64,000 bases of DNA from Euglena gracilis. Lineage: Eukaryota; Euglenida; Euglenophyceae; Euglenales. Every line of letters begins with the position of its first letter. Position 1 is the first letter of the stretch. A program made the position numbers and the translations under genes. The notes beneath the pieces were generated by a model. That model saw only the letters and a list, made by a program, of their open reading frames with translations. It searched no databases and was not told the origin of the DNA. The stretch is taken from NCBI GenBank assembly GCA_039621445.1, contig CP154957.1, forward strand, positions 31,576,399 to 31,640,398. The letters run 5' to 3'. This document shows positions 1-11,900 of the stretch, piece by piece.

Positions 1-159
1 AATGTAAATGGACCTCTTTTCATTGGGTGTATCGAGAGAACCCAGACTCCAGCTGCGAGTGTCATGAGGTGTGCCAAATTTGAGAAGTGGCGAAAGTTGG
101 GGGGGGGGAGCAACGGTAGGCACCTAAAAATCAAAGTTTTTTCTGGTTCTCTTGTGCAG

Positions 160-940
160 GGAGGACCATGGGCTGCGGCAGTACATCCACGCCTTTGTCG
201 CCCGAAACCTGAGGAGGTGCCCCGCCTTCGCCGGCGGTCGTTTGTCCATAACCAGTCTGAGTGAGAGTTCGTGAGACGCATTGAGGATAAATGGCTGGGT
301 CGGCAGATACCGGGGGCCAAACCGGACCCCATCCCCCCCCCCCCAAGGACTGTACGGGAATCCCCAAAACCCTGTGGGTAGTGGGGGGGGGGGTCGACCC
401 CCCCCCCATCCTGGTGGGTGGGGGGTCCGACCGCCCCCTCCCCACCAGGCCTTCCCATATTCCAGGGGCGCAGGTTTTTAGGTCAAAATTTCCCTTTGGC
501 GCCAAAGGAATTCCCTTGCATGAGTGCTGTGGTGGGTGGGGGGTCGCCCCCCCCCCCCCCCCCGTCTCAGATGGGTTTAACCACCTCCCAGCCCCCCCCC
601 CCAGGGGTGCGTGCTATGGGCAGGCACCCCACAGCACAAGGCATCCCCTCCCCCCTGGGGTTTGATAAAAAATGCCTGTTTTGGTTCATTTGGGGGGGGG
701 TTGGATTTTGACCAACAACTCCTTGGTTTACAACCCCCCTCCCCCACTTGGAAATCCCTGCTTCAGCTGACTGGGTTTATCAGTGGAGGGTTAGACGTTT
801 TTTCCCTCTCCTCTGAGCCCCATTTGCACCGCAGCGTCGCCACAATCCACCAGTTCTGGAGGAGGCATCTCGGGTATTACGCCTGGCTCTTCAACTGTAT
901 CTATGACATCAACCAAGAGTTGGCCAGTCAGAAAAACTAA
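160..940 (+). CDS. 3' end of an unidentified host gene (last two exons)
   Basis: Two exon-like blocks separated by one intron. The first, 160-270, follows an acceptor ending GTGCAG, reads EDHGLRQYIHAFVARNLRR and onward, and stops at a GTGAGA donor. The second, 835-940, follows a CAG, reads VATIHQFWRRHLGYYAWLFN and onward, and ends in TAA at 938-940. Phases agree: two bases are left by the first block and one is taken by the second. An acceptor at 783 would lengthen the last exon and is also in phase; a donor after 260 is possible but finds no partner in phase. Upstream exons must lie before the window. The product is not recognised; the tail is rich in aromatic and basic residues. The intron is packed with C and G runs. 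Confidence 0.5.
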
Positions 941-1041
941 ATTACGTTCAAGCAACGGTGCAAATTAGTCCCACAACCCAACTGCTTCAAAATGCTATAT
1001 GGATGGTATCAGAATTATTCAGTAAAAGGTCCTTTCCACAC

Positions 1042-1043
1042 AT

Positions 1044-1102
<59 letters not shown>

Positions 1103-1106
1103 TTAT
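1042..1106. repeat. (TTTA)n tetranucleotide microsatellite
   Basis: About 16 near-perfect TTTA/TATT units in a row, just downstream of the terminal exon ending at 940. Confidence 0.97.
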
Positions 1107-2297
1107 TCACTGGCTTTTTACCCAATACCACAGTTAATTATTTTTTTGGCCAAATGAGTAGTTACACCCCAATAAAATGCTGCCAGAGTGGAATATAATT
1201 TCCCAGAATATCCAACCCTCTGTCTCTCATGTTTGTATATCAAGCAAAGTGGGAACATATCAGTGCATATTGTAGTAATTCCATGCACGCCATATTCTTT
1301 TAGATCGTGGTTTTTGGACTTTTCAGAGGGTTTACTACATTCAATCTGTCTTCTCTTATTATATTTTAACTTTTTTTTGATGGTTGGCACAGTCAATACA
1401 ACAGATAACCATGGATGATTACGGATAAGAATCTGACCCCCCAAATACGGATAAGCACCAATCCCTGCCCAAAATCCCATAGTTTGGAAGAAGCACAATG
1501 ATGAAAAATGGGCTTGTGCTGTTTTTTTTTCTCCCCCAGATGGGCGGAGTCCTGCAATGACCAGGTCGGAGGGACGCCCCCAAGGTCTTCACAAGAAGCC
1601 TCATTTGCACTAGTCCTCTTCCTTCTCTGGGAAACATGGATTGAGCAGCTCTTGCTCCGTTGCAGAAGAGGGGCCAGAAGGGGCTTTGACAAATGAGGCC
1701 GAGGTGTGGCTCCGCCCCAATCAAAATCCTGAAGCTGTTCTTTTGGGTGTCATTTCTCTCTGCTCCAATTCTCCCTCCATCCAATCAAGTGAGTGATTGG
1801 TTAATTTCAAGCCTTGGTGAAAGAAAGCTTTGCATTCTTTAAAGCAGTTGCCACAAATGTCTTTTGTAATGAAGCAAGCGGTGCCGTTGGTTTTGTTTTT
1901 AAAAAGTTATCCCATCCCCTCCCTCTCACATATTTTTTTTCCATCACCTGCAGTCAATCAATGTCATGGCGTTGGCCCAAGATTGTTTTGGCCAACTCCA
2001 CAAACTTGTCACCATAAAAATTTGATACACAGCATACACAGTGCATTCTTCCTAACAGTTTGGAACAACTTTCAGTAGGCAACCTTTCAAAAGGCACCCC
2101 AAATTGGGCAGGAGTACTTTTATTTAGCAAACTGAGAAGAATCGATAATCAAAAATCGATCATCAAGAGAAAAATGGAATTATGGAATCATTATGGAATC
2201 ATTTGATAATGATGTGTTGAGGACTTGGCTTCTTTGTCGATCCATGACATCCGGGGAATATGTGTATTTTGGGGGGATGATGTTGCTGGATTGTCAG
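1107..2297. other. Non-coding stretch, no gene supported
   Basis: AT-rich sequence with short open frames only. I see no exon with both splice signals and no recognisable protein similarity. It probably separates the gene ending at 940 from the exons starting near 2298. Confidence 0.5.
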
Positions 2298-3414
2298 CAA
2301 ATGATTTTAATTTCACACTGATTGACGAGATGTGCGCAACAAGGATCGTGAGGAGTGCAAAAGCATTGGAGCTGTCAGCCCACCGCGGCATTGCTGGGAC
2401 TCAGCTACCACACGTGCATGGTTGCCCACCCCAACCTCCATTGACGCCCCCCAGCGACCTGCCCCTGCCGTCACAGGCAGAGGGCGGCAGTGATGGGTCT
2501 GACGAAGATGACGAGGATGACTGGTTGGTGGCCGACAACTACGTCTCCTCAAGCAGCGGGCAGTCTGTCCCCCACCCTCGGCAGCCTTGGCCAGTTTGAA
2601 AACCCCATTGTTACAGAATTGGGAGAAACCCCCCAGGGTGGCAGAGTTTTTTTTTTAAGGGTGCTTGTGTTTTTCCCGTAAGCAGCAGCTGCCAATTTTG
2701 TTTGTTTATTTGGGTGAAAGCAACGTGCTCTGCCAAACTCTCAAAAGATGATTGTGAAGGTGTTTTTTGGGGGGCAGCCCTCCAATTTGGACGAAATGCC
2801 TCTGATAACGATTGCACCCCAATTGCACTGACCCATCTATTTGCTCACAATAAATTGAACATCAAGGAGCCATTTAATCTTTTGTTTGCAGATGAAGCAC
2901 AGAGAAGGAAAGAAACATACAGAAGAGAGCGTTGAGGAAAACAGAGGGAAAAAGCAGTGCATTGTGTTTTGTCTTTTTTGCCTTTTTGTTTGTTTGTTTT
3001 TGAGGGTTCTCGATGTGTTTTTCCCTGCTGGAGAAATGTCGCACCAATTAATCACGGGTGGAGGGAACCGTGTTACAGTGACGGAATGAGACCCCCGAAC
3101 CAGCACGAAAACTCCGGCCCTGTATTCCAAACCGAGCGAAACCCTTGCAACGACCCTGGGAACCAACAACCAGGGCAACCGGTCAACTCCACCCCGGCGG
3201 GCCACCCTCCCGGCCCACCCCCCAACCGCCAGCGAGCCCCCCCCCCCCCTCACAGCCGCCGGGGCCCTGACCAGACAGGGACACCAAGCGAGGGCGCAAG
3301 CGGAAAGCACAGGGACCCCCGCCCCGGCCCGCGGCCCCTGAGGGCCAGGCTAGCCGGCGCCGCCTGAGGAGGCAGGCGGAGGACGGGTCCAGCGGCGAGG
3401 AGGGGGTGTGCTGA
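2298..3414 (+). CDS. Unidentified gene, 3' exons with acidic and basic tail
   Basis: After TTGTCAG at 2297 the frame reads NDFNFTLIDEMCATRIVRSA, then a proline-rich stretch and an acidic cluster (SDGSDEDDEDDW). Either the exon runs on to TGA at 2597-2599, or it is spliced at a GTTGGT donor after 2523 to a second exon starting at 3279, behind a C-rich tract and ACAG. That second exon reads DTKRGRKRKAQGPPPRPAAP and ends in TGA at 3412-3414. The two joins are in phase, so one protein with an acidic patch followed by a strongly basic tail is plausible. Family unknown. Coding is inferred from composition (GC-rich third positions in an AT-rich surrounding) and from the splice signals. Confidence 0.4.
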
Positions 3415-4059
3415 CCAGCCGCCCGCTGCGTCGGGGCCAGGGGCTGGGGGGGGATATACAAGTTGCAGAATTTGCATTTAGATATTATATACATGATTAT
3501 TTGCGTAATCAAAAATCTTCAAAATTTGCACTTTTCTGCATAAACTGCATTTCTTTGCAGAATGAAAGATTTGTGAAAAGTCGCATTTCTTTTGCATTTC
3601 TTTTGCATATTTTGCCTTTCGATTTTGTTTGGGCATTTGCACAGGCAAATTTCTCCACTTTTAGACAACTGGAGGTTGCCGACTTTGGACCAATTTCACA
3701 TAAGCAGTAGTTGCATGATGCCATATAAGTGGATGCAACCATCCACTTATATGTGTCCACTTATACTACACCATCCACTTATGTCTCCACTTATATTTAT
3801 ATAAATGAACCAACCATATCATTTCACAAGATTGCATTGTATTTTCTTTTAATGTTGCATTTTTGGAGCAGGTGAAATTTTTCCAAGCCATCTCCGGTGG
3901 AAAAGTGTACAGCCTGAGGAAGCTCCTAAAGGAAGTTGTACACAATTTGCTTTTTTTTTGCATTTTTTTTTGCACTTTTTTGCATTTTGTTTTGCATTTT
4001 TTGCATTGCATATTTTGAGGAGCCTTGTTGCATATCCCCCCCCCCTGCTGGGGACCCAG

Positions 4060-4212
4060 CGGGGCGAGCGGACGCGCTGTGGCCGGCGCGACGTTCCGGT
4101 CCCCCCGGCCGCCGTGCCCGCCGGGGCGGCGGTCGGGAACGGCCCGCAGCGGCCGGTGCGTCAGTGCCGCCGGGCGCCAGTGCCCAAGGCCAAACCGCTG
4201 CCCACGAGGTGA
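4060..4212 (+). CDS. GC-rich exon of an unidentified gene
   Basis: Follows a C-rich tract and ACCCAG. It reads RGERTRCGRRDVPVPPAAVP and onward (Pro, Ala, Arg, Val rich) to TGA at 4210-4212; a GTGACG donor after 4208 is an alternative end. Base composition jumps from T-rich intron-like sequence to about 75% GC exactly over this block, which is the main evidence that it is an exon. All three frames are partly open, so the frame choice is tentative. Confidence 0.35.
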   Translation, partial: RGERTRCGRRDVPVPPAAVPAGAAVGNGPQRPVRQCRRAPVPKAKPLPTR

Positions 4213-5336
4213 CGAGGGGACGTCCCTTTCCTCACGAGCCCAACAACCCCGTTGGAATGCCATTGCCAACGGGCTGCCCAAAGACCCTACCAACCTTCAA
4301 GTTCAAGGCAGCTTGGAAAGCGATTTTGGATGCGGGAAATTTCAATGAGGGGTTGTGACCTTCTCATTCTCAATGAACCCCCAATTTATGCCCCCCCCCC
4401 CCAAGCAAACCACCAACCAACTCATAGTGGACTCCCTTCGCGGCTCCACAAGCCCCCCATTTTAAATCCTCCACTTCCACCCCCCCAGACCAACTGGATG
4501 CTATGACCCCTGCAGGGTTGGTAGTTGGAGGGGGGGATTGGATTTCCCCGAAATCCTTGGGGTGCAGCGCTGCACCGACCCCATAATGCTTTGACACCGA
4601 AGGGTCAGCAGTTGCCAAACAGCTGCCATTTTTTTTGTTTCTCGTCTTGCTGGGGACAAATGATTTTCTCCCATGTGTCAGTTCAGAGGCAACCGCTGCC
4701 TTTGGTTTCGGGTGTGCAGAGGTCTGGCATAAGCACAGCCGAGGCCGAGGTGCCCCAAGCCCCAAGCATGTCGCCCGCGGGTGCTGTCGCAGAGCGATGA
4801 CGAAGCAGCCACCCAGGTTTTTTTTTTCATGCTTGCCCCTGACCCAAATTGTGAAAACGCCGGATGTCACCTCGCAGTCTCCAGGGGGTCCAAGGTTCTT
4901 AAGCAAATACCTGGTCCGGACCTCCCGCAACTGCCAAGGAGTCCGGACGGACCGCTTGGGGGGGGATCTGGGATCCAACCCCCACAAAGATAGCGTCATG
5001 GTAGAAGTTAAGTGTCTGGTCGAAAATTCACAGCAAAATTGACTTTAAACACAATTTTGCAACACAATTTAGTTTTTTTTTTAAAAAAACCATAAAAATC
5101 GCTCGACAAGTTGCCGCAAAGAGCCGAAAGGAAAAAAATTGACCTTTTGAGGAGGGGACCTCTCCTCCCACCTTCTTGAACCCTGGGGGTCTCTTGGCCC
5201 CTCCACAACCCTAGAGACAGGGAGAGGGGAGAGAAAGGTCCGGCCAGCCTCAGACCCCAAACCCTGCTGACACATTCCTGGGGGCCCGACAAAGATGCCT
5301 GGGGCTGACCACGGCCCAGCCCCTCTCCCTGTCCAG

Positions 5337-5467
5337 GCGGCAGCGGGGGTCGGGGAGCCCCGGGTTGATGCCCCGGCCAGCACAGGCGGCCCATTGCCTC
5401 GGAGGGGCAGGCTGAGGCGCAACGCTCCAGTGTCCCCTCACTCCGATGGCCTCGAGCTCTGCCTTGG
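5337..5467 (+). CDS. GC-rich exon of an unidentified gene
   Basis: Starts after CTCTCCCTGTCCAG, a good pyrimidine-rich acceptor. It reads AAAGVGEPRVDAPASTGGPL and onward in phase 0 and ends at a GTAGGG donor after 5467, just before an in-frame TAG. Its Ala/Pro/Arg-rich product resembles the 4060-4212 exon in composition, so both may belong to one gene; the phases do not join them directly, so another exon would be needed. No family recognised. Confidence 0.35.
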
Positions 5468-6312
5468 GTAGGGTCTCCGACGCTGTGCAACACGCACGTG
5501 TATATTGCACTTGTACAGTATTTTGAATGGCTGGTGCCGAATCCTGAACTGCGCAGTTTCCGAATGGTGTTCAACGGTTTGGCGCCTCAAGATTCCTTCT
5601 CGGTTTTTTCTGTGCCCACCATTTAGAAGGTCTCGCCTTCTCCTTGACCACTTCAGCTGGGCTTGGTTCATAGATTCATTTATGACTGGTGTGATCCCCA
5701 TTGTGCCTTCTTCTCTGGGGCGCGAAAGGGCGAAGAAGGCTGTTTCCTCAGTGGTTCGGAGCCCTGTTTCCGGAGGATGGGGGTATCTGTTGCTTTGGCT
5801 TTCGGCCTGCCTTCGCCATCGGACCGTCAGGTTTTGACCCAGAGAGGTTCCGGCCAGGAAATCCCTTTTTTGGGGGAAAGGGGTTCCGAGTGAGTGGGGG
5901 TAGGAAATCAGTATGTGGACAAAAAGCTCCAGGGGACCTTGGAGATCTAGGCAAAGGAGGGGTGCCCCCCCCCCCCCTCCGAACTGGGGGTCCGACCCCC
6001 CCCCCTCCGAACTGGACCGATGCTGGGGTGGGTGCCCAGGACTCCTCAAAAGGTTGTGCCGAAAATGTCGGGCATTTCTGGCAAATTTTGCCCAGACACT
6101 GCGCAAAATGGCATTTTGACCGATTTTTGGAGGCAAAAAAAAAAGGTATAGCCCTTCGCGCCGGCAGAAAATCGGTCACTGTACAGGAGGTTTTGCGGCT
6201 TGGCCTTTTTTGGACCCATATCCGGCGGCCGAACCCAAATTGCAATTAGGGGGGTCGTTTAGAGGGGGGGATGGTAATTCTTTGCATAGGTTATCATCAA
6301 GCACCTCTAATG
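5468..6312. other. Non-coding stretch with a dispersed intron-type repeat
   Basis: Around 5960-6170 lies a copy of a dispersed repeat whose core reads roughly 'GTGCCGAAAAT' after a CCGACCCCCC run. Related copies occur near 8550-8770 and 35690-35890. An open minus-strand frame over 5438-6136 was considered and not accepted. Confidence 0.45.
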
Positions 6313-6412
6313 ATGCTGGGCGATGCTGGGTGATGCTGAGCGATGCTGGGCGATGCTGGATTTTTGGAGACCAGGGGTGGGGTTCCGATGCTGGGCGATG
6401 TTGGGCGATGCT
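6313..6412. repeat. GCGATGCTGG decamer tandem repeat
   Basis: Several near-perfect GCGATGCTGG units in two clusters separated by a short unique stretch. The same decamer reappears at 7355-7391. Confidence 0.85.
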
Positions 6413-6677
6413 GCCTTTTTTTGTATATTTCGAAGAATTAACCCCATTTTTACGATAATTTTCCCACAAATCTCCACTGGCCATTTTGAATTAATTTTTG
6501 CTAATTTGGGAACTATTTTGCATTGCTTTGGTGAACATTGGGCTAAATTGGGTCAATATTATGAGCACATTTTATGGCATTTTTGGCCATTTTATGCCAT
6601 TTTGGTGATTTTGGGTTATTTTTCACAATATTTTGTGGATATTGCTGGTGTTTTTTGGGCTATTTTGAGGTTATTTG

Positions 6678-6964
6678 GATGCCGATGCTGGACAAGATGC
6701 AGAGGCTGAACAAGGTGCATGTGCCGCAGATACTGGACAAGATGCCATGGATGCAGATATTGGACAATGTGCATTGAATGGATGAAGATACGGGACAAGA
6801 TGCAGATGCTGGACAAGATTTAGACACTAAATGCAGGTACTGGACAAGCACACACTGGACAAGATGTAGTGGTTGCTGATACTGGACAAGATGCAATGGA
6901 TGCAATGAATGTAGATACTGGACAAGAGGCAGATACTGGACAAGATGTAGATGCGGGACAAGAT
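6678..6964. repeat. 18-bp minisatellite (GATACTGGACAAGATGCA type)
   Basis: About 14 degenerate units of a roughly 18-bp motif (GATACTGGACAAGATGCA and variants) in direct array. Scattered copies in the opposite orientation (ATCTGCATCC, CCAGTATCGGCATCTTG) occur at 7108-7165, and direct ones at 7258-7330. Confidence 0.85.
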
Positions 6965-7354
6965 GCTTCAGATTGCTCCTAATTGTTTTCTGGCCACTTT
7001 TGACTGTTTAAGGGCCCCTTTAAGACCACTTTGGTCGGCCAAAGCCAATTTCAGACCATTGGCCACAAACATCTCCGCTAATCCCTGAATTCATTTTGGC
7101 CAATCTAGCATCTGCATCCACTGCACGAATCCAGTATCGGCATCTTGACCAGCATCTGCATCCATTTCATAGCATACCTGGCAGTGGCCGCAAGCCAAAA
7201 GCGGCCAAATGTGGCTAAGAATGGCCAAATTTGTAAATGACCAAAAGTGGATAAAAATGGATGAAGTGGATGCAGATGCTGTAGTGGATGCTCTGGAGGC
7301 AGGTACCTGAGTCGATGCAGGTGCAGGAGGTACACCTCCAAAAGGGGTTCAAAG

Positions 7355-7391
7355 GCGATGTTGGGCGATGCTGGGCGATGCAGGGCGATGC
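7355..7391. repeat. GCGATGCTGG decamer tandem repeat, second cluster
   Basis: Four near-identical decamers of the same kind as at 6313-6412, immediately before the hairpin element that starts at 7439. Confidence 0.8.
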
Positions 7392-7438
7392 TGGCCCAAG
7401 GGCATGGCTGACCAGAGGTGCTTGGTTATCATCGATAA

Positions 7439-7712
7439 CAGGCTTGGCTGCCTACCCCACGGGGGGGGGTGGTAGGGGCAGGCACCCTATAACACCCCAT
7501 CCGACCCCCCGGGGGGGGGGGGTAGGGATTTTGGGGGGTGCCCATAGCAGGCACCCCCCTCCGACCCTGGCGCCTTCGGCGCTGGGGGCCCGGAAAAGAC
7601 CATTTTCAATGAAAATTCTCTGGGTCCCCCGATTGGACCCCCTGGGGGGTGCCTGCTTGGGGCAGGCACCCTATAGCACCCACTCCCCCCCCAGTCGGTA
7701 AGCACCAGCCTG
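7439..7712. mobile_element. hAT-like non-autonomous element (MITE)
   Basis: Begins CAGGCTTGGCTGCC and ends in the inverted counterpart GGTAAGCACCAGCCTG. It is flanked by 8-bp direct repeats ATCGATAA (7431-7438) and ATCGATAC (7713-7720). CAGG termini with 8-bp target duplications are the hallmark of the hAT superfamily. No transposase frame inside; the body is C/G runs. Confidence 0.7.
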
Positions 7713-7992
7713 ATCGATACCATTGTGCTGCACTGTTGCTAAAATGTGTTCCTTGTGCACCGCGTCAAAAAATTGCGTGCGCCTCGACCGCCGCAACAGA
7801 ATTGTTTCCTTGCGCCGCGACCACCTCGGCAATAATATTTTTTTTGTGCCTTGTGCCGCGACTGTCATGGAATTTTTTTTTGTGCCGCAGCACACAGGTG
7901 CAGGTGTGTTCATTAGGTTAGTGTTCATCCCAACCCCAGGGTTTGAAAAATAATCTACAAATCTTTTTTTGGAAGTGAGAGGGGCAGGGAAC

Positions 7993-8279
7993 CTACCCCC
8001 CCCCCCCCCGGGAAACTGTCATGCCCGAGAACCTCAGGGTCCCCGGTACCGGCCAACCTGTCAGTATAGGAAGTTGTCAGGGTCCCCGGTACCGGCCAAC
8101 CTGTCAGGGTCATTTTTCATTGACTTTCCCTTGAAATGCCCTTTCCAGGAAACTGTCAGGGTCCCGCCTGGGAAACTGTCAGGGTCCCTGGTACCGGCCA
8201 ACCTGTCAGTATAGGAAGTTGTCAGGGTCCCCGGTACCGGCCAACCTGTCAGGTGACAGTTTCCCAGGGGGGGGGTAGG
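7993..8279. mobile_element. C-run/GGGAAACTGTCA inverted-repeat element, copy 1
   Basis: Starts CCTACCCCC...GGGAAACTGTCA and ends TGACAGTTTCCC...GGGGGTAGG, an inverted pair of about 25 bp. Inside are several repeats of GGTACCGGCCAACCTGTCA. A near-identical copy lies at 47094-47398, 39 kb away. The 81-codon open frame across it is a by-product of the repeats. Confidence 0.75.
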
Positions 8280-8793
8280 TAGTCCACCAGTTTCATTCAG
8301 TCATACAGCAATGGCATGGGTGCAATAAGTGACAAAGTGCAGGATCTTTGCCAAGCAACTTGTACTGCAGAAGCAGCCTGCTGCTTTTTGCGCAAAAGAG
8401 GCAGCAGCAACATGGTGCAGCCAATGGCACCATATTGCACAGTGACCTGGAGCCAATGCCTTGATTGGCACTGGATATTCTAAGCAAGTACACTGTTACA
8501 GGGTTCAATATACGGAGGGTGTCACAGCTTTTTGGTGCGGGGGTACCCTTCCCTCGACCGCAGGAGGGTGTCATGGCCACTCCCCCCACCCATCTTCCAA
8601 GGGGGGTTCTGACCGACCCCGGGGGTACCCAAGACTCCCCCAAAGGTCAAATTTTTTCCAGTGCCTTGTGCCGAAAATTTTTGGAAATTTTAACAAGAAT
8701 TTTGCCCAAATAGTCCCCAAAATGGCATTTTGGGTCACTCCTCCAGTCTCATTCCCTATTCCAGAGTGACCCTTTTTCATTCGGGATGGTACA

Positions 8794-8936
8794 ATGACAT
8801 TTCATTCCTCCATCTCGGACGATTTTGACGAGGAAGACGTCGATAATGTGAAGGCCAAGGATGAGCTCCGGGCCATCGCCAGCCTTGCCATGCCAGTCAC
8901 CTTCTCATACTTCATCGAGTTTGGCCTCCCAACCAT
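8794..8936 (+). CDS. MATE transporter exon 1
   Basis: ATG at 8794. Acidic leader, then ELRAIASLAMPVTFSYFIEF, the start of the first membrane helix. The end is ambiguous: a GT at 8919, a GC at 8937 and a GC at 8955 all leave two bases and so all join exon 2 in phase. The 8936 end keeps the family-like GLPT; the 8918 end drops it. Confidence 0.8.
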
Positions 8937-11900
8937 GCAATCACACCATACAATGCAAGCCACCAGCCGACCCTCCCCCCCCCGGGGGGGGTTACTGGGT
9001 TTTCCACAGTGAATGACTGGTTTTTGGCCCGGACCCCTCCCCCCGGGGGGGAGGGGTCGGCCAAAAACCACTATAGGCCGCAGGTGCCGGGGATATTTTT
9101 TGGCCTTTTTTCGTGTTTGTGGTCAAATTCCCCTTGCATTCCAGAATGGCGGACCCCTGGGGGGGGGGGCGTGACTGACTGGCTTTCCAAAAATGTGAGT
9201 GAGTGGTTTTTGAAAGAGTGAAAGTGGCCCTCCTTTCCCCCCTGGGGTTGGTAAAGAATTGTATGCACCCAACCATCAGTTTGATGGCAGCCGGCCGCCT
9301 GGGGGTGGAGGAGTTGGACGGCATCGCACTGGGCGCCATGACGGGCAACATAACAGGTCTGTCTCTTTGGACATTCGAGCGCTGTTTTTTTATATTCTTC
9401 AGCGCCTGAAATACCCATCAAAAAGGTCTCCAACTCTTTTTCCACAATTCCCCTCCATCCAGAGTTATGAGCCCCTCAAAAGTGCTCTGCACACAAGAAG
9501 CTCAAATTTTGAAAAACACAAATTTCGGACCGGTTTAGAAAAAAGCAGCTCACAGCTCCAGAACCCTAAGGAGTTACCATGGCATTATATCTGCCTGGTC
9601 CACATCCCCTCCCGCGGCTGGGGTTCCCATCCTGACAGGGGTTTGGGGAAGGGACCCCACCCACCCCAGAATTCTTTTCCGGTAAAGGAACATCCCCAAG
9701 GGCCACAGACACACCCAAACCTGGTGGATGGGTGTTTGGAACGGTGAACCTTCCAGCCCCACTTTCCCAAGGGCGTTCCACTTACACCCCACTTCCGCAA
9801 TGAATGGGAACCCAATCCAACCTGACCACCCTGCTTGCAAACCAACTGCTGGCAATAGCAATTTTGCCTGGGGGGGGGAAGAGGAGAGGAGCTGGGGCTG
9901 GTCGTTGGACCTTGGGTGTACATATTTCTTTGCCATCTGGCAGTCTTATGGGGTTTGAGGCCAAAAATAACAAGTTGACCTAATTATTCCGATGTGCGCG
10001 CTGTGTGCAGGGGTTTTTTTTAGTCGTGGACCCCCGGGGGGGAGGGGGGGTAAGGTGGGTGGGTCCGGCCGAGCCCCCCCCCGGGGGGTCCCCCGGGAGG
10101 GGGGTGGGATATACTTTTCGGCGCCGAAGGCGCCGAAAAAGTGCTATTTTTAGCATTTTTTGTGATTTTTGGCCATTTTTTTGTGGGTCCCCGAGGACCC
10201 CCCCCCGGGGGGCCCAGGGGGTGGGTGGGTGGGGGGACCCCCCCCTCCCCCCCGGTCTTAAAAAAAAACCCCTGGCTGTGTGCTGTGTGTAGCCTTACTG
10301 GCGGTGTGCACCGCATAGAAGGTTTAGGCACATCTGCATGGATGCCATCAGGTCGATGGGGTATCCCCAGAGGTGTATACCTCGGCACAGTGGGCTGAGC
10401 CCTGGAAAGGCAGTGATTTTACAAATGTGCCTGCATGATGTGCATAGCCGGAGAGTTGGCATGAGCCATCACCTGGAACTGGGCTTTATCTCCAGAACAT
10501 AATCCCTTCGTAGAGGATCCCTTTCGGGCTCTGATTTTGTGTTGCGTTGTCTGCATCTTAATAATAATTCTTCATGTATCATCCAAATTGCACACAGATG
10601 TGTGTCGGAAGTTATTTCTATCCCCCCTATTTCCCTTTCCTTTGCACAGGTGCTTCATTTCTGGCAGGGTTGGCGACTGCATTGGACACTTTGGCATCTC
10701 AAGCTTATGGTGCACGCACCCAGACGTCGTTTCCCCCCATTTCAAGTCATTTGAAAATGACCAATTGAACTGCAGAATATTCTTTGTTCTTGTGCTGAGG
10801 GATAAGCAGAATTTTGGTTGCAGTTTCCACGTCACTGGCTGCACGTTCTTGTGGCAATGCAAAATTTTGATGCATTCGGACTGAGTATACCCCCCCACCC
10901 GAAATAAGACCCTGGGACTACTTTTTTTGGGGTGTGTTGCGGAAAATCCCAAGGGGAGAGCTAGTTTTGGGGTCCATTTTCTGGATTTTTGCTGAAAAAA
11001 TTGGGCCGAAAACAGCCTTCCCACAGAAGGTTCAAAGAAGGAAGATTTTTGACAATGCACAAAAATCATCCCAGAAAACTGCCAACTTTGACACATGAAA
11101 GATAGTGAAATAAAAACGGGTCAGAAAATCAACATTCCCGGCATTTCCACAGGTGTGAAACATGTAAATTGCACTTAAATAAAACATGCAAGAACGAACA
11201 AGTTTTTTTTTGAGAATTTACATGTGGACGTCCACAGTATGCTGACAGTGTCTGAGTGTCAGAGCGCGCATGCGATCGAGATCAAATGTTCACGTTTTTT
11301 TTTTGACAGTGCACAGTTGGACGTCCAAATTTTTCCAACTGAGGCTGTGACTCCTGGGTGATAAATCCCCTTTGGCTTAAGAAACCCCCCATTTGGGGTT
11401 TTCTTAAGGCTGTATAGCCAGTTTTCTAAACCCTCCATAATTTACATGTGATCATTTTGTGCTAGCCAGCCACCCACCCACACCCACACCCACACCCACA
11501 CCCACACCCACACACACGCACACGCACACACACAACACACACACCGCACGCACAGGGAGATGTTCTATATCGCCATTACAGAACATCGAAATTGCGGCTG
11601 ACTGCAATAAGGCAGCAAAGTTGAATTTTCATTTTAAAAGGTTGTACCAAAAAACCATTTCAATTAATTGAGACCATTCAATTGAGGTCCCACAACATTG
11701 AGGGCAAAACACAAAAAAAAATGCTCCGTGTTTTTTTTTTAAACAAGAATTGCATTTTTCCCCCAAGAACGTTGGGCAAAAGAAAGTTGCGCATTTTTGG
11801 GAAAATTAGTTTTGGGTGGCTCTCAAATGAAATACTGCTTTGTCAAAAACCTGTTTCTTTCAGGTCACTGAGGCCAAATGCCCAACGTTAGCTTGTTCTT

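Noticed and set aside
5438-6136. Minus-strand open frame of 232 codons
   Set aside because: It crosses the plus-strand exon at 5337-5467 and a dispersed C/G-run repeat, has no recognisable domain, and no acceptor/donor context.
7722-7915. Repeated TTGTGCCGCG phrases as a gene or tandem array
   Set aside because: The units are too few and too irregular, and none of the frames looks like protein.
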